The notes beneath the pieces are model-generated. The model made no database searches. It was not told the DNA's origin and worked only from the letters and a program-made list of their open reading frames with translations. Positions 27,501 to 34,678 of a stretch of 64,000 nt of DNA are shown piece after piece. This stretch comes from Actinomycetaceae bacterium TAE3-ERU4 (GTDB taxonomy: Bacteria; Actinomycetota; Actinomycetes; Actinomycetales; Actinomycetaceae), in assembly GCA_019218365.1 (NCBI GenBank), contig JAHUUJ010000002.1, positions 310,001 through 374,000 of the forward strand. The letters run 5' to 3'. Each line of letters opens with the position of its first letter. Position 1 is the first letter of the stretch. A program made the translations under genes and the position numbers.

Positions 27501-29651
27501 ACCCGAGAAGTGGTCATCACCAGAGTTCCGCGATGCGGTTGGGGTTAAGTCAACAACGTCAACAATGATATTTTCCGGTGTTTTACTGTTGTACTCGATA
27601 GAGTTAATAGTGGCGTCGAAGCGTTCATCATGGGCACGAATTGCCTGCAGTACCTGCCAAATAACCTGGTAGCGCTTGTTATCAGCCAAAGCTGATTCTG
27701 GAGTTGCCCCAAGTGGAACTGCCACCGGAAGCACAATATACCCAAACTCTTTCCCGGGAGCTTTACGCATTACTCGGCCAACAGCCTGAATTACATCCAC
27801 ATGGGACTTGCGAGGATTCAAGAACAAGACCGCATCTAGTGTAGGAACATCCACGCCTTCACTCAAACAACGAGCGTTGGTCAATATACGACATACCGGG
27901 TTTGCCTCTCCGGTAGTATCAGCTTTTAACCAATCCAAAGCCTCACCACGGGTAACGGCATTCATGGAACCATCTACATGCTGGCACTGAATTTCAAGAT
28001 CGTCAGTGTCATCATCATTAGTTAAATCTTGGAGCTGGTCGTGTACTAAGGTAGCGAATTCTTCAGTGACCCACTTGGAGGTCTTAATGTCTTTGCAGAA
28101 CGCCACTGCTCGGCGCATAGGGGATAAATCTGAACCATATTCAATGTCATGGGTCTTTCCCCGGCGTTTAGATAACGCATTCCAACATCCCACTAGCTTC
28201 GCAGTCTCCGGTAAAGACAACTCACCATCTTGGGCGGTTTGGGCCTGATAAATCCCCGAAACTTCCTCTTCAGGTACGGCAAGTACCACAACCTTGTAGT
28301 CAGTAAGCAGACCCATTGCAACAGCCTGACCAAAACCAAGCTTGTGGAATACCGGACCATAAGTATCCGTATCATCCATAGAAGTAAGAATCGCGTCTTT
28401 TTCTTTAGCCGCATTCTTCACCTCATCTTTGAATAGACGTGGGGTAGCGGTCATATACAGGCGCTTATCAGCACGGATATAAGTATTGTCGTGGATACGA
28501 ACAAAATTAGACTCATCTTCCCCCGTAAGAGTTACACCCGTAGTTCGATGGGCCTCATCGCAGATAATTAAGTCAAAATCACGCCAATCATCCCCGCCGG
28601 CACATTGAGCCTCATGCACCGCCTGAATAGACTGATAAGTAGAAAACACTACCTGCAGTCCTTCTCGTTCATTTTCTTGCGCTAAAGAAGCCGCGAGACT
28701 AGCGCCATCAGTAGTAGCGGGAATCTTCAAATCGGCCACTACCATATCCAATAAGTCAGCACTGGCTTGACGTTTATTCACCTTAGAATCAGAACAGACA
28801 CTCCAAGCGCTAAACGGTAGTTCACACTCTGCGCTCCACTCTTGCAAAGTCTGGCTCATTAGCGCCAGCGAGGGAACCATAAAAAGCACCCGGGCGGAAC
28901 CACCGTTAGTCTCCGCTGTACGTTCGGCAATTTTCAAACTCGTAAAAGTTTTACCCGTACCACAAGCCATGACCAGAGTACCCCGGTCGTTGGTTTCAAA
29001 ACCAGTAAACACATCCCGAATAGCGGCTACCTGATGGTCACGCAGGCTCTTGCGTTCCTGAGTCTGTACATCCTCATCAGGACGAGTAAGAGTATAGGTA
29101 GACCAGTCAATATCAGAGTTACGTAAGTCCGTTAACCCCACACGAGTAACAGGAACATGCTGATCTTGAATAGCGGCCTCGGCATTAGCTCCCCAAGCAA
29201 CCCCAGTAGTCTCAACGAAAATACGACGAGTAAAAGGTGCTTTACCAGACTCAGAGAGAAAAGAATCAACGTCAGATTTCTGGATGCGGTGACCCGGCTT
29301 GTAGAACTTACACTGAACAGCAACAGCACCCTGTGGGTCATCAGCGGGAATAGCAACTAAATCAATCCCACAATCGCTACGCCCTTGACGTCCAGGCCAA
29401 TCCTTCCACAAGTAGACAGTCGAAAACTGTGAACGCATCTGAGAATCATGACGCAGATACTGGGCAACTAACCCCTCAAAATAATTACCTTTATCTCGCT
29501 CAGTAGGAGCTAATGTGCGGTACTCAGCCAACAGCGCATCAAAAGCATTAATAGAGTGAGTAGCCTCAGCACGAACATCCACCGCATCACCCGAAGCAAG
29601 CACAGCGTTCTTAACGGCAGAAGAATCCCCAAAACATGCACCAGCATCCAC
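24597..29651 (-). CDS. type ISP single-chain restriction-modification enzyme
   Basis: Protein of 1684 residues combining nuclease, translocase, methyltransferase and target recognition, as in LlaGI/LlaBIII-type enzymes. Order: Mrr-like nuclease (CGIDLVAIP with Asp97, then Gln113-Cys-Lys115); superfamily 2 helicase with Walker A ACGTGKT (Lys234), DEAH near 363 and LFLNPRKSHVDVIQAVGRVMR; an acidic Ser/Gly linker near 720-740; N6-adenine methyltransferase with FVGTGTF (about 955) and NPPY (about 1067); and a C-terminal target recognition region. It should cut foreign DNA after translocation and protect host DNA by methylating adenines. The start is uncertain: the ATG has a poorly spaced gggag, and an in-frame GTG about 24 codons later is possible. 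No frameshift was seen, so it is probably active. Confidence 0.9.
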   Translation of the reverse strand: MDAGACFGDSSAVKNAVLASGDAVDVRAEATHSINAFDALLAEYRTLAPTERDKGNYFEGLVAQYLRHDSQMRSQFSTVYLWKDWPGRQGRSDCGIDLVAIPADDPQGAVAVQCKFYKPGHRIQKSDVDSFLSESGKAPFTRRIFVETTGVAWGANAEAAIQDQHVPVTRVGLTDLRNSDIDWSTYTLTRPDEDVQTQERKSLRDHQVAAIRDVFTGFETNDRGTLVMACGTGKTFTSLKIAERTAETNGGSARVLFMVPSLALMSQTLQEWSAECELPFSAWSVCSDSKVNKRQASADLLDMVVADLKIPATTDGASLAASLAQENEREGLQVVFSTYQSIQAVHEAQCAGGDDWRDFDLIICDEAHRTTGVTLTGEDESNFVRIHDNTYIRADKRLYMTATPRLFKDEVKNAAKEKDAILTSMDDTDTYGPVFHKLGFGQAVAMGLLTDYKVVVLAVPEEEVSGIYQAQTAQDGELSLPETAKLVGCWNALSKRRGKTHDIEYGSDLSPMRRAVAFCKDIKTSKWVTEEFATLVHDQLQDLTNDDDTDDLEIQCQHVDGSMNAVTRGEALDWLKADTTGEANPVCRILTNARCLSEGVDVPTLDAVLFLNPRKSHVDVIQAVGRVMRKAPGKEFGYIVLPVAVPLGATPESALADNKRYQVIWQVLQAIRAHDERFDATINSIEYNSKTPENIIVDVVDLTPTASRNSGDDHFSGEESGGESGGESPTASSTPPNKGTQMVITFPPEEWKDAVYSRIVKKVGSRLYWDDWSKDIADIANRYINLIEHLLEEQQHKDDFLYFVDALQQTLNPNIDNAQAVEMLAQHLITKPLFDAMFDDQQFTQQNPVSQAMQSIVDRLADNEVFEKERRPLEKFYTAMVERIKQVDNLAGKQQIMLTLFDKFFSKAFPNMADRLGIVFTPVEVVDYIIHSANDALQTAFGKTLGEPGVALIEPFVGTGTFVSRLLQSGLITPEQLEYKYKHEIFANEIVLLSYYIASINIESVYREIRKEQGHDNGYVEFEGISLTDTFQLYEADGTTLEDTPGFDENLERAKRQKQAPIRVIMMNPPYSAGQTSANDNNQNLKYPVLDQRIEDTYANKSTGTNKNSLYDSYYRALRWATDRIGDHGIIAFVSNNSFIDGNTADGVRLTWQNEFSDIFIYNLRGGVRGKMGETAKLEGGNVFNIMTGVAITVLVKTKHHIGPATIHYAEIADYATRQEKLDTLTRQASLSGTDFQIIKPNEAGDWINQRDEKYVTYQPIGDKTTKGKEHTQGIFRNYSGGLKTNRDAWCYNFSHDAVATNIERMISNYNAEVQAGSTSKTVDTDPNRVSWNRQLFKDLDKKLVHRFNFESLIQAIYRPFCKHTVYFNRTMNDMVYQLPQLFPTPAHRNIGITTTGDYRKNWSHLAVAEIPDLNILSASIFFSLFTWEKQESPAEGELDLFGDTVTNVDDEFAPSAPFDFSRPIGEQIPQQLDGYARRDNITDATLRAYRQHYQDQSIGKEDIFFYIYALLHHPDYRSRYEADLKKMLPRIPKCLEFWEYANSGRELADLHVNYEQVEPYSLIEDWKLDVPKDLSQRYQVTKPTWLKRTERTSLKYNEYLTLHGIPEAAQDYQVNGRSPLDWVVDRYRVTVDKKSGIRNDPNDYCLEIGKPDYIVDLIKRLVTVSLETQKIVSQLPTFEITEK
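27472..27506 (-). repeat. 12-bp tandem repeat in the linker of the restriction gene
   Basis: gattctccacca occurs twice followed by a third diverged unit (gattcttcaccc). It encodes SGGE repeats in the linker between the helicase and methyltransferase parts. The unit length keeps the frame. Confidence 0.6.
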
Positions 29652-30006
29652 TTAAGTCATCAGCTCCCATATCTAAGCGAACAAAAAGGTATAAACAGAG
29701 ATAAAGATACCTTTTTATATATTAGTTTTCTTTATAATAATGCCCTTGTGCGAAATTGTATCTACGTTAAAAATGTGTTTTTTCCCAGTGGTTGAAATCT
29801 GCTTTTGAAATATCGATTTAGTGGCTAACGCGAAAAACCTCTTTCTTCGCGTATCCAACTATTTTGTACGTATACTCTCTTTTCAAACCTGCGGCAGCGG
29901 CGGCGCAAGATATCTAAAAGTAGGAGCGGTTTGTAAAACTTCCCTTAATTTGTCCCTGGTCGACGCTATCTTGAAAGCAGGAGATAGTTTATTGGGGGAT
30001 GGGAAT
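29652..30006. other. divergent control region between restriction gene and HTH gene
   Basis: 355 bp between the divergent genes. Contains an inverted repeat at 29683-29716 and AT-rich promoter-like stretches (for example ttttgtacgtatactctc near 29860). A GTG-initiated frame from 29821 runs into the HTH gene, but its first 62 residues show no recognisable features. Confidence 0.5.
29683..29716. promoter_or_regulatory. inverted repeat upstream of the restriction gene (possible operator)
   Basis: Arms aaaaaggtat (29683-29692) and ataccttttt (29707-29716) with a 14-nt spacer, centred about 48 bp before the restriction gene start. Could be an operator or a weak bidirectional terminator. Confidence 0.4.
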
Positions 30007-30243
30007 ATGACTGTAAAGTATCTTTCATTGCGTGAATTTGGTGAATATATAGGGGTCACCTATAACACGATTAGACAGTATTACCTGCTTGGTCGTTTAC
30101 CGGAGCCTGACGTGGAAATTGGTGCCCGTAAGGTTGTTCGAGGCTGGTCTGTGGGGAGGGTAGAAAGCTGGCAATCTAAGCGTCCAAGAAAAGAAATGCA
30201 GAGATTGAAAAGCGGTTCGGAAACTTTTTGTGAGAAAGAATGA
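30007..30243 (+). CDS. small helix-turn-helix DNA-binding protein (AlpA/MerR-like)
   Basis: Protein of 78 residues. LSLREFGEYIGVTYNTIRQYYLLGRLPEPDVEIG is a winged helix-turn-helix of the AlpA/excisionase/MerR-N type, followed by VVRGWSVGRVESWQSKRP, the usual Trp-containing end of such domains. The start at 30007 is preferred because tgggggatggg precedes it and the HTH begins there; a longer GTG start at 29821 would add 62 unlike residues. It is divergent from the restriction enzyme and could regulate it, or be a leftover of a mobile element. Confidence 0.7.
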   Translation: MTVKYLSLREFGEYIGVTYNTIRQYYLLGRLPEPDVEIGARKVVRGWSVGRVESWQSKRPRKEMQRLKSGSETFCEKE

Positions 30244-30546
30244 TTGATTGTCTGAGTCTACGAAATAAGAATATTTGACAAATGATAAAGAATTGCGTGA
30301 TATTGTAGAAACATCCTATACACAAACCTATGTATTCACTGTACAATCTAGGGCTGTGGAACAGTGAAAAGCGTACTATTGTCGTAAAGTTGCTGTTTTT
30401 AACAAAAAGTGGCGATATACTGCTTTTCATCGTGTAATTTCGTTGAAAACACGGCACAATATCATAAAGAACGTAGGTAAAGCGGCTTCGAGCTGTTAAC
30501 CTGAGATAAAAGGGGACCGTCCCCGAACTAAAGAAGGGAAATCTTC
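30244..30546 (+). other. hup upstream region
   Basis: 303 bp without a gene. It holds a good vegetative promoter at 30275-30303, a second candidate region near 30330-30345, and a short hairpin ggggac/gtcccc at about 30512-30524 in the predicted hup leader. The ribosome binding site lies in gaagggaaatcttc, whose ends can pair. Confidence 0.5.
30275..30303 (+). promoter_or_regulatory. vegetative promoter upstream of hup
   Basis: TTGACA at 30275-30280, 17-bp spacer, TGATAT at 30298-30303. If used for hup, the leader would be about 235 nt; it could also drive a small RNA. Confidence 0.45.
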
Positions 30547-30822
30547 ATGAACCGTACTGAACTGGTCGCCGCCATCGCTGAGCGCGCATCTCTAACCAAG
30601 GTCCAGGCTGACGCTGCTCTGTCCGCTTTCCAGGAAGTCCTCGTTGACTCCCTCGGTAAGGGCGAAGCTGTAAAGGTCACCGGACTGCTTTCTGTTGAGC
30701 GCGTTGAGCGTGCAGCCCGCACCGGTCGTAACCCCCGTACTGGCGAAGAAATTCAGATTCCCGCTGGTTTCGGAGTTAAGATTTCCGCTGGCTCGACCTT
30801 GAAGAAGGCTGTTGCTAAGTGA
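30547..30822 (+). CDS. hup: HU family nucleoid protein
   Basis: DNA-bending protein of 91 residues: MNRTELVAAIAERASLTKVQADAALSAF, then VKVTGLLSVERVERAARTGRNPRTGEEI, the HU beta-arm region, and the C-terminal FGVKISAGSTLKKAV. No lysine-rich mycobacterial tail. Codon choice is visibly biased to C-ending codons, as expected for a highly expressed gene. Strong ribosome binding site aagggaa and a strong terminator after the stop codon; monocistronic. Confidence 0.95.
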   Translation: MNRTELVAAIAERASLTKVQADAALSAFQEVLVDSLGKGEAVKVTGLLSVERVERAARTGRNPRTGEEIQIPAGFGVKISAGSTLKKAVAK

Positions 30823-30850
30823 AACTAGGGCGTTAGTGTCGCTAGACTTC

Positions 30851-30892
30851 TAAGTTGTGGGGAGGACCGAAAGGTCCTCCCCACAACTTTTT
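30851..30892 (+). terminator. hup terminator
   Basis: Perfect inverted repeat aagttgtggggaggacc / ggtcctccccacaactt with loop gaaa, followed by a T run. Confidence 0.9.
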
Positions 30893-31028
30893 TCCTTGAG
30901 AAACAACAGACATCTGTTCAATTTGTGCTGAAAAGATAAAAAACATTTCCTTTCGATGCTTACGGCGGTAGAATATATGCGCATCAAAAATGCTTGGAAA
31001 TGCTCGAAACCATCATGAAAGGGACAAC

Positions 31029-31799
31029 ATGGAGGTATATATCCTTCCGAATGAGGAAGAAATTGGCTCTGCGATTGCTGATCGAATCGAAAAACTATTT
31101 TCTGCTAACCCAGAGGCTAATCTTGGCGTTGCGACCGGTTCCTCGCCCCTTCCGACCTATCGTGAACTTATTAAGCGAGTCGCTGAAGGAAAGATTTCTT
31201 TCAGCAAGTCACACTTCTTCATGCTGGACGAATATGTGGGGATTGCTGAAGACCACCCCGAGCGCTACCACAATGTAATCACCACTGAAATTGCTTCCCA
31301 GGTTGATGTGGACCCGGCAAACGTTCACGGGCCTGAGGGAAACGCTCCCGACCTTGCCGCGGCGGTGAAAGAATACGATGAACTAATCCGCGAAAAAGGT
31401 GGGGTAGACCTACAGATTCTCGGAATTGGTTCCGACGGTCACATTGCATTCAATGAGCCCGGGGGCTCCCTCGTTTCCCGTACTCACGTTGATGTTCTAA
31501 CCAACCAGACTCGCGTCGATAACGCTCGTTTCTTCGACGGTGACCTAGACAAGGTGCCAACCCACTGCGTAACACAGGGTCTGGGAACAATCATGGATGC
31601 GCGTGAACTGTGCTTGGTTGCCACCGGTGAAGGTAAAGCCGAAGCAGTAGCCCAGATGGTCGAGGGCGGAATCAGCGCACTCTGGCCGGCTACCATCATG
31701 CAGATGCACCCGAACGCCCACGTCTTCATTGACGAGGCCGCCGCCTCGAAGCTAAAGCTGATTGACTATTACCGTGAGATTCAGGCGGCTCGCGCCTAG
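31029..31799 (+). CDS. nagB: glucosamine-6-phosphate deaminase
   Basis: Enzyme of 256 residues converting glucosamine-6-phosphate to fructose-6-phosphate and ammonia, used in amino-sugar breakdown. Motifs: GVATGSSPLPTYREL (phosphate site), FFMLDEYVGI with the catalytic Asp, LGIGSDGHIAFNEPGG with the catalytic His, and the late LVATGEGKAEAV. ATG at 31029 is chosen because gaaaggga is just upstream and MEVYIL is the usual N-terminus; the frame extends further upstream. No nagA is next to it. Followed by a double hairpin. Confidence 0.95.
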   Translation: MEVYILPNEEEIGSAIADRIEKLFSANPEANLGVATGSSPLPTYRELIKRVAEGKISFSKSHFFMLDEYVGIAEDHPERYHNVITTEIASQVDVDPANVHGPEGNAPDLAAAVKEYDELIREKGGVDLQILGIGSDGHIAFNEPGGSLVSRTHVDVLTNQTRVDNARFFDGDLDKVPTHCVTQGLGTIMDARELCLVATGEGKAEAVAQMVEGGISALWPATIMQMHPNAHVFIDEAAASKLKLIDYYREIQAARA

Positions 31800-31823
31800 T
31801 TAAACGCTTAGCCGAAACGCGCT

Positions 31824-31898
31824 AAAGGGCGGGGCGAGTGAAGTTTTCTTCACTCGCCCCGCCCTTTTCTTTTCCCCGCCGATAGCGGGGAAAAGAAA
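31824..31898 (+). terminator. tandem hairpins after nagB
   Basis: Stem aagggcggggcgagtgaa / ttcactcgccccgccctt (31824-31865), then cttttccccg / cggggaaaag (about 31867-31895). They separate nagB from the convergent deiminase gene and can act on both strands. Confidence 0.8.
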
Positions 31899-31911
31899 CT
31901 GTCAGCCTAAA

Positions 31912-34056
31912 TTACTTCTTGAGGAAGTAGGGGACTGGAGTGCGCAAGGCGTTTGTTCCACAGTGGACTTCTCCACCGTGAACGTAAAGCACCCGGTAAG
32001 TATCGGCATACTTAAGAGAGATGCCGGCCTTCGCAAAGGCCTTTTCGACTTCCTCGGTAAATACATCCTTACCGTCAATGATGGGACCCCACTGCTTGGG
32101 AGCAAGGAATTGCCCGTTGTTCATGACCAGACCGTTTACCGCATTGGGGATGAAATCCGCGGCGTAGTAATCACCGTTAAAGTCGATTCCGTTTGGATTA
32201 TCATCGTCGAGTTCTGCGCGGTAGAAGACCGGGACGCGAACAATTTCGTCATCCTTGATTCCCGCTTCTTTCTTAAGGGTCTCGATGTTCTTGTCAATAA
32301 TACGTTCAGCGTTGTAGTTGAGACGTTCCGCGTGTCCGCCTTCCAATGCTAGGTCAATAGTTGTTGCCTGACCACCGCGCTGTGAAATGAATGGAACGGA
32401 ACCGTGTCCCTTTGCCTGTAGGCCCTTAACAAAGTCGAGTCCGGCCTTGGGGGAGGCCACCACTAGCTTCCAGCCGAGTCGGTTATTAGCTGGAACGGTA
32501 GTCATGAACTCGTCAATGTGTCCAACCGAAAGGAAAGAGGTGTCCAAATAGATTGGTTTTTGTACTTTTTGTGCTTCGAAGAAGTTACGAACTGCCTTGG
32601 AGGGTAGTAGCGGTTCTTCTTCATCGGCGTCCTTAGGGATGTTCTCTGCGGTACGCTTGCCGATAATTACTCGTCCCGCCGGGTATCCAGGCAGGGGTGG
32701 TAGGGACTCGATGTTACCGCCGGAGTCAAGGGTGTAGGACTTTTCTGCCTGCCCAATGTTTAAAACGGCTGTTCCCGGTCCTCGTAGAGAGTAGAGGGCC
32801 TTATAGGTTCCTTCCTTTTCGGTAGTGTCTTTTCCGTCGGGGAATGAAGGATCTTCGAAGACTCCGCGAACCTGGTCGCTCTTTAATAGAACGCGCATGG
32901 TACGAATCCCGCCGGGAACTGGCATGGACTGGTACATCGGTTCGAAAACATCCTGTACCCATTTTTCCTGCGAGGGATCAAAAGAAACTGGTTCAACACC
33001 ATTTTCCTTTGCGATATCGGCGATTTCTTTAGCTAGTTTGGAATCATAGTGTCCGCCCCCGCCGCTGATGATGAAGACTTTTTCTAGCTTCTGGGTGTGG
33101 TTGTGAGTCAGGAGCGGAGCAGCATGCAAAGTAGCTGAGGCGGATTTACTTACGTCTTTGTCATTCACGTCCAAAGTTACGGTAACGCTTCCATCCCAGC
33201 TATCGTCCTTGACGACATCACGGCCCTCAAGACCCAAGGTTAAACCTTGGCGTAGGTCGGCGGCGCTAATCTTAGTTTCCGGAGTTAGGTGTACCCATTT
33301 CTTGTCCTGCTTGAGGAAGATGTTTACCTTGTTGGCCGAGGCCTTGTCGAGGGTAATCTTTCCGGTGGCCGTGTCGCTGACCTTGGGGAGTGGGGTAGTG
33401 GCGAGTGGTGCGAGGTCCTTTGCGTCTTCTTCGCCGTTAATTATCATGTCGATAGAATCGTTGCAGACCTTTAGTTTTTCTAAATCAAGGGCTTTGCCAT
33501 TTTCTTCGAGGGGGCAAGCCTTCGCGGAATCGTCAATGTTGGCTAGGAAAACAGCCCCATTGCGAACGGTTGCTTTCCCGTTTTCAACGTCTGAGTTATC
33601 GGAGACATTGGCAATTCCGTCACGGTTGCTGTCAGCTACCAGGCGTAGATTTTCCAGCGGGTTGGGAACAATTTCTGGTTCCTTGGGTGAAGGCTCGGCA
33701 TTGGGCTTGCTGGGAGCTTTCTTTACTGGTGTAGTTGCCGCTGGGTTCTTAGGAGCCGGAGCTGGAGAAGCCTTATCTAAGTGCGCTGCATAATGGTAGC
33801 CGCTGGGGCAAGTCTTTTCTGCGGCATGAGCAGAAGGCGTTGAGGGGGCAAAAGTAGCGAGAAGAATAATTGAAAAGGCAGCTGCTGTAAATGCTTCCTT
33901 TCCTTTTTTCTTTGTAGCTAGTAAAAGAATTACACCGGCTGTTAAAGCCAGCGCAGCAATTGGTAGAAGGGTGAATGTAGTGGTTCCGGTATGGGCTAGG
34001 TCAGGCACGCAGTATTCCGGTATTTTACCGGCTGCGAAAGGTATCAGTAATGACAT
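31912..34056 (-). CDS. secreted protein-arginine deiminase (PAD) with N-terminal sorting-signal-like segment
   Basis: Protein of 714 residues expected to convert protein arginine to citrulline outside the cell. The C-terminal PAD domain has the full catalytic set: Asp369 (KWVQDVF), His513 and Asp515 (SVGHIDEF), Cys699 (HGGEVHCGTN), as in vertebrate-type PADs. The middle part has a PAD_M-like stretch with Asp-rich, possibly Ca-binding ADSNRDGIANVSDNSD (141-156). The N-terminus is odd: LAHTG at 20-24, a hydrophobic stretch (28-47) and TKKKGKE (48-54) form a sortase sorting signal, normally C-terminal; a second hydrophobic segment (55-71) with an AHA|AE signal-peptidase site (76-79) and a Pro/Lys-rich linker follow. 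No alternative start lies between them. ATG preceded by aaaaggaaaag. The gene is monocistronic, and flanking genes are unrelated. Confidence 0.85.
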   Translation of the reverse strand: MSLLIPFAAGKIPEYCVPDLAHTGTTTFTLLPIAALALTAGVILLLATKKKGKEAFTAAAFSIILLATFAPSTPSAHAAEKTCPSGYHYAAHLDKASPAPAPKNPAATTPVKKAPSKPNAEPSPKEPEIVPNPLENLRLVADSNRDGIANVSDNSDVENGKATVRNGAVFLANIDDSAKACPLEENGKALDLEKLKVCNDSIDMIINGEEDAKDLAPLATTPLPKVSDTATGKITLDKASANKVNIFLKQDKKWVHLTPETKISAADLRQGLTLGLEGRDVVKDDSWDGSVTVTLDVNDKDVSKSASATLHAAPLLTHNHTQKLEKVFIISGGGGHYDSKLAKEIADIAKENGVEPVSFDPSQEKWVQDVFEPMYQSMPVPGGIRTMRVLLKSDQVRGVFEDPSFPDGKDTTEKEGTYKALYSLRGPGTAVLNIGQAEKSYTLDSGGNIESLPPLPGYPAGRVIIGKRTAENIPKDADEEEPLLPSKAVRNFFEAQKVQKPIYLDTSFLSVGHIDEFMTTVPANNRLGWKLVVASPKAGLDFVKGLQAKGHGSVPFISQRGGQATTIDLALEGGHAERLNYNAERIIDKNIETLKKEAGIKDDEIVRVPVFYRAELDDDNPNGIDFNGDYYAADFIPNAVNGLVMNNGQFLAPKQWGPIIDGKDVFTEEVEKAFAKAGISLKYADTYRVLYVHGGEVHCGTNALRTPVPYFLKK

Positions 34057-34307
34057 ACTTTTCCTTTTCTAAGTTATTTGAGGGATAAAAATTGTCAGAA
34101 GGATACCTTCAAACAATTTAGATAATGAGATTCTTTAATTTTAGGTGAGACTTGTGCTACAGTCCAATTTCTTCTTTTTATCTATCTCACACATTCTTTT
34201 ATTTCTTATGAATGGGGCTCAAAAAATAGGGAAAAGTGAAACTAATGGCAATTGTCGCCACGGGTGAAGACCACAAAAAGACGCATATTAAGATTAGGAA
34301 ATATAGA

Positions 34308-34667
34308 ATGTGGAACATGAGTGAACACGATATTCCCGCTGCTCCCAGTCAGCCAGGTTCTCCAGCCGGAGAACCTCAACCGGCAGGTTCCGTAGGTGTA
34401 CTGGAAAAACCTGAAGTAAAGCCCAAAAAAGGCGATGGGGATAACGAACGTTTTGCACACTATGTGCGGGGAGACCGTAAGGTAGCTGGACGCATGGTGG
34501 TGGCACTGTGCGGAAAAGTCTGGATTCCCACGCGTGACCCGAAGAATTTCCCGGTTTGCCCAACCTGTAAAGCAATTTACGAAAGTTCCAAAAACAACGG
34601 TAAGGGCTGGCCTTTCTCTGGGGGAGATTCGGGGAACGGGCAGGGTGGCTCTGACTCGCAAAACTGA
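34308..34667 (+). CDS. DUF3039 family protein
   Basis: Protein of 119 residues with a variable Pro-rich N-terminus and the conserved actinobacterial DUF3039 core: DNERFAHYVRGDRK, VALCGKVWIPTRDPKNF and PVCPTCKAIYE. The cysteines (Cys in VALCGK and the CPTC pair) resemble a zinc-binding knuckle. The ATG at 34308 follows tagga by 7 nt; the ATG at 34317 is an alternative. The helicase gene follows after 11 bp, a pairing that I recall in other actinobacteria, so the two may work together. Function unknown. Confidence 0.8.
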   Translation: MWNMSEHDIPAAPSQPGSPAGEPQPAGSVGVLEKPEVKPKKGDGDNERFAHYVRGDRKVAGRMVVALCGKVWIPTRDPKNFPVCPTCKAIYESSKNNGKGWPFSGGDSGNGQGGSDSQN

Positions 34668-34678
34668 AGGTTCTAGCT

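Noticed and set aside
29821-30006. 62-codon N-terminal extension of the HTH protein from a GTG
   Set aside because: No ribosome binding site at 29821, while the ATG at 30007 has one and starts the HTH domain; the extension has no recognisable sequence.
33158-33793. Plus-strand open frame of 211 codons opposite the deiminase gene
   Set aside because: Low-complexity Ser/Ala/Leu translation with no start signal; shadow of a gene with clear catalytic motifs on the other strand.
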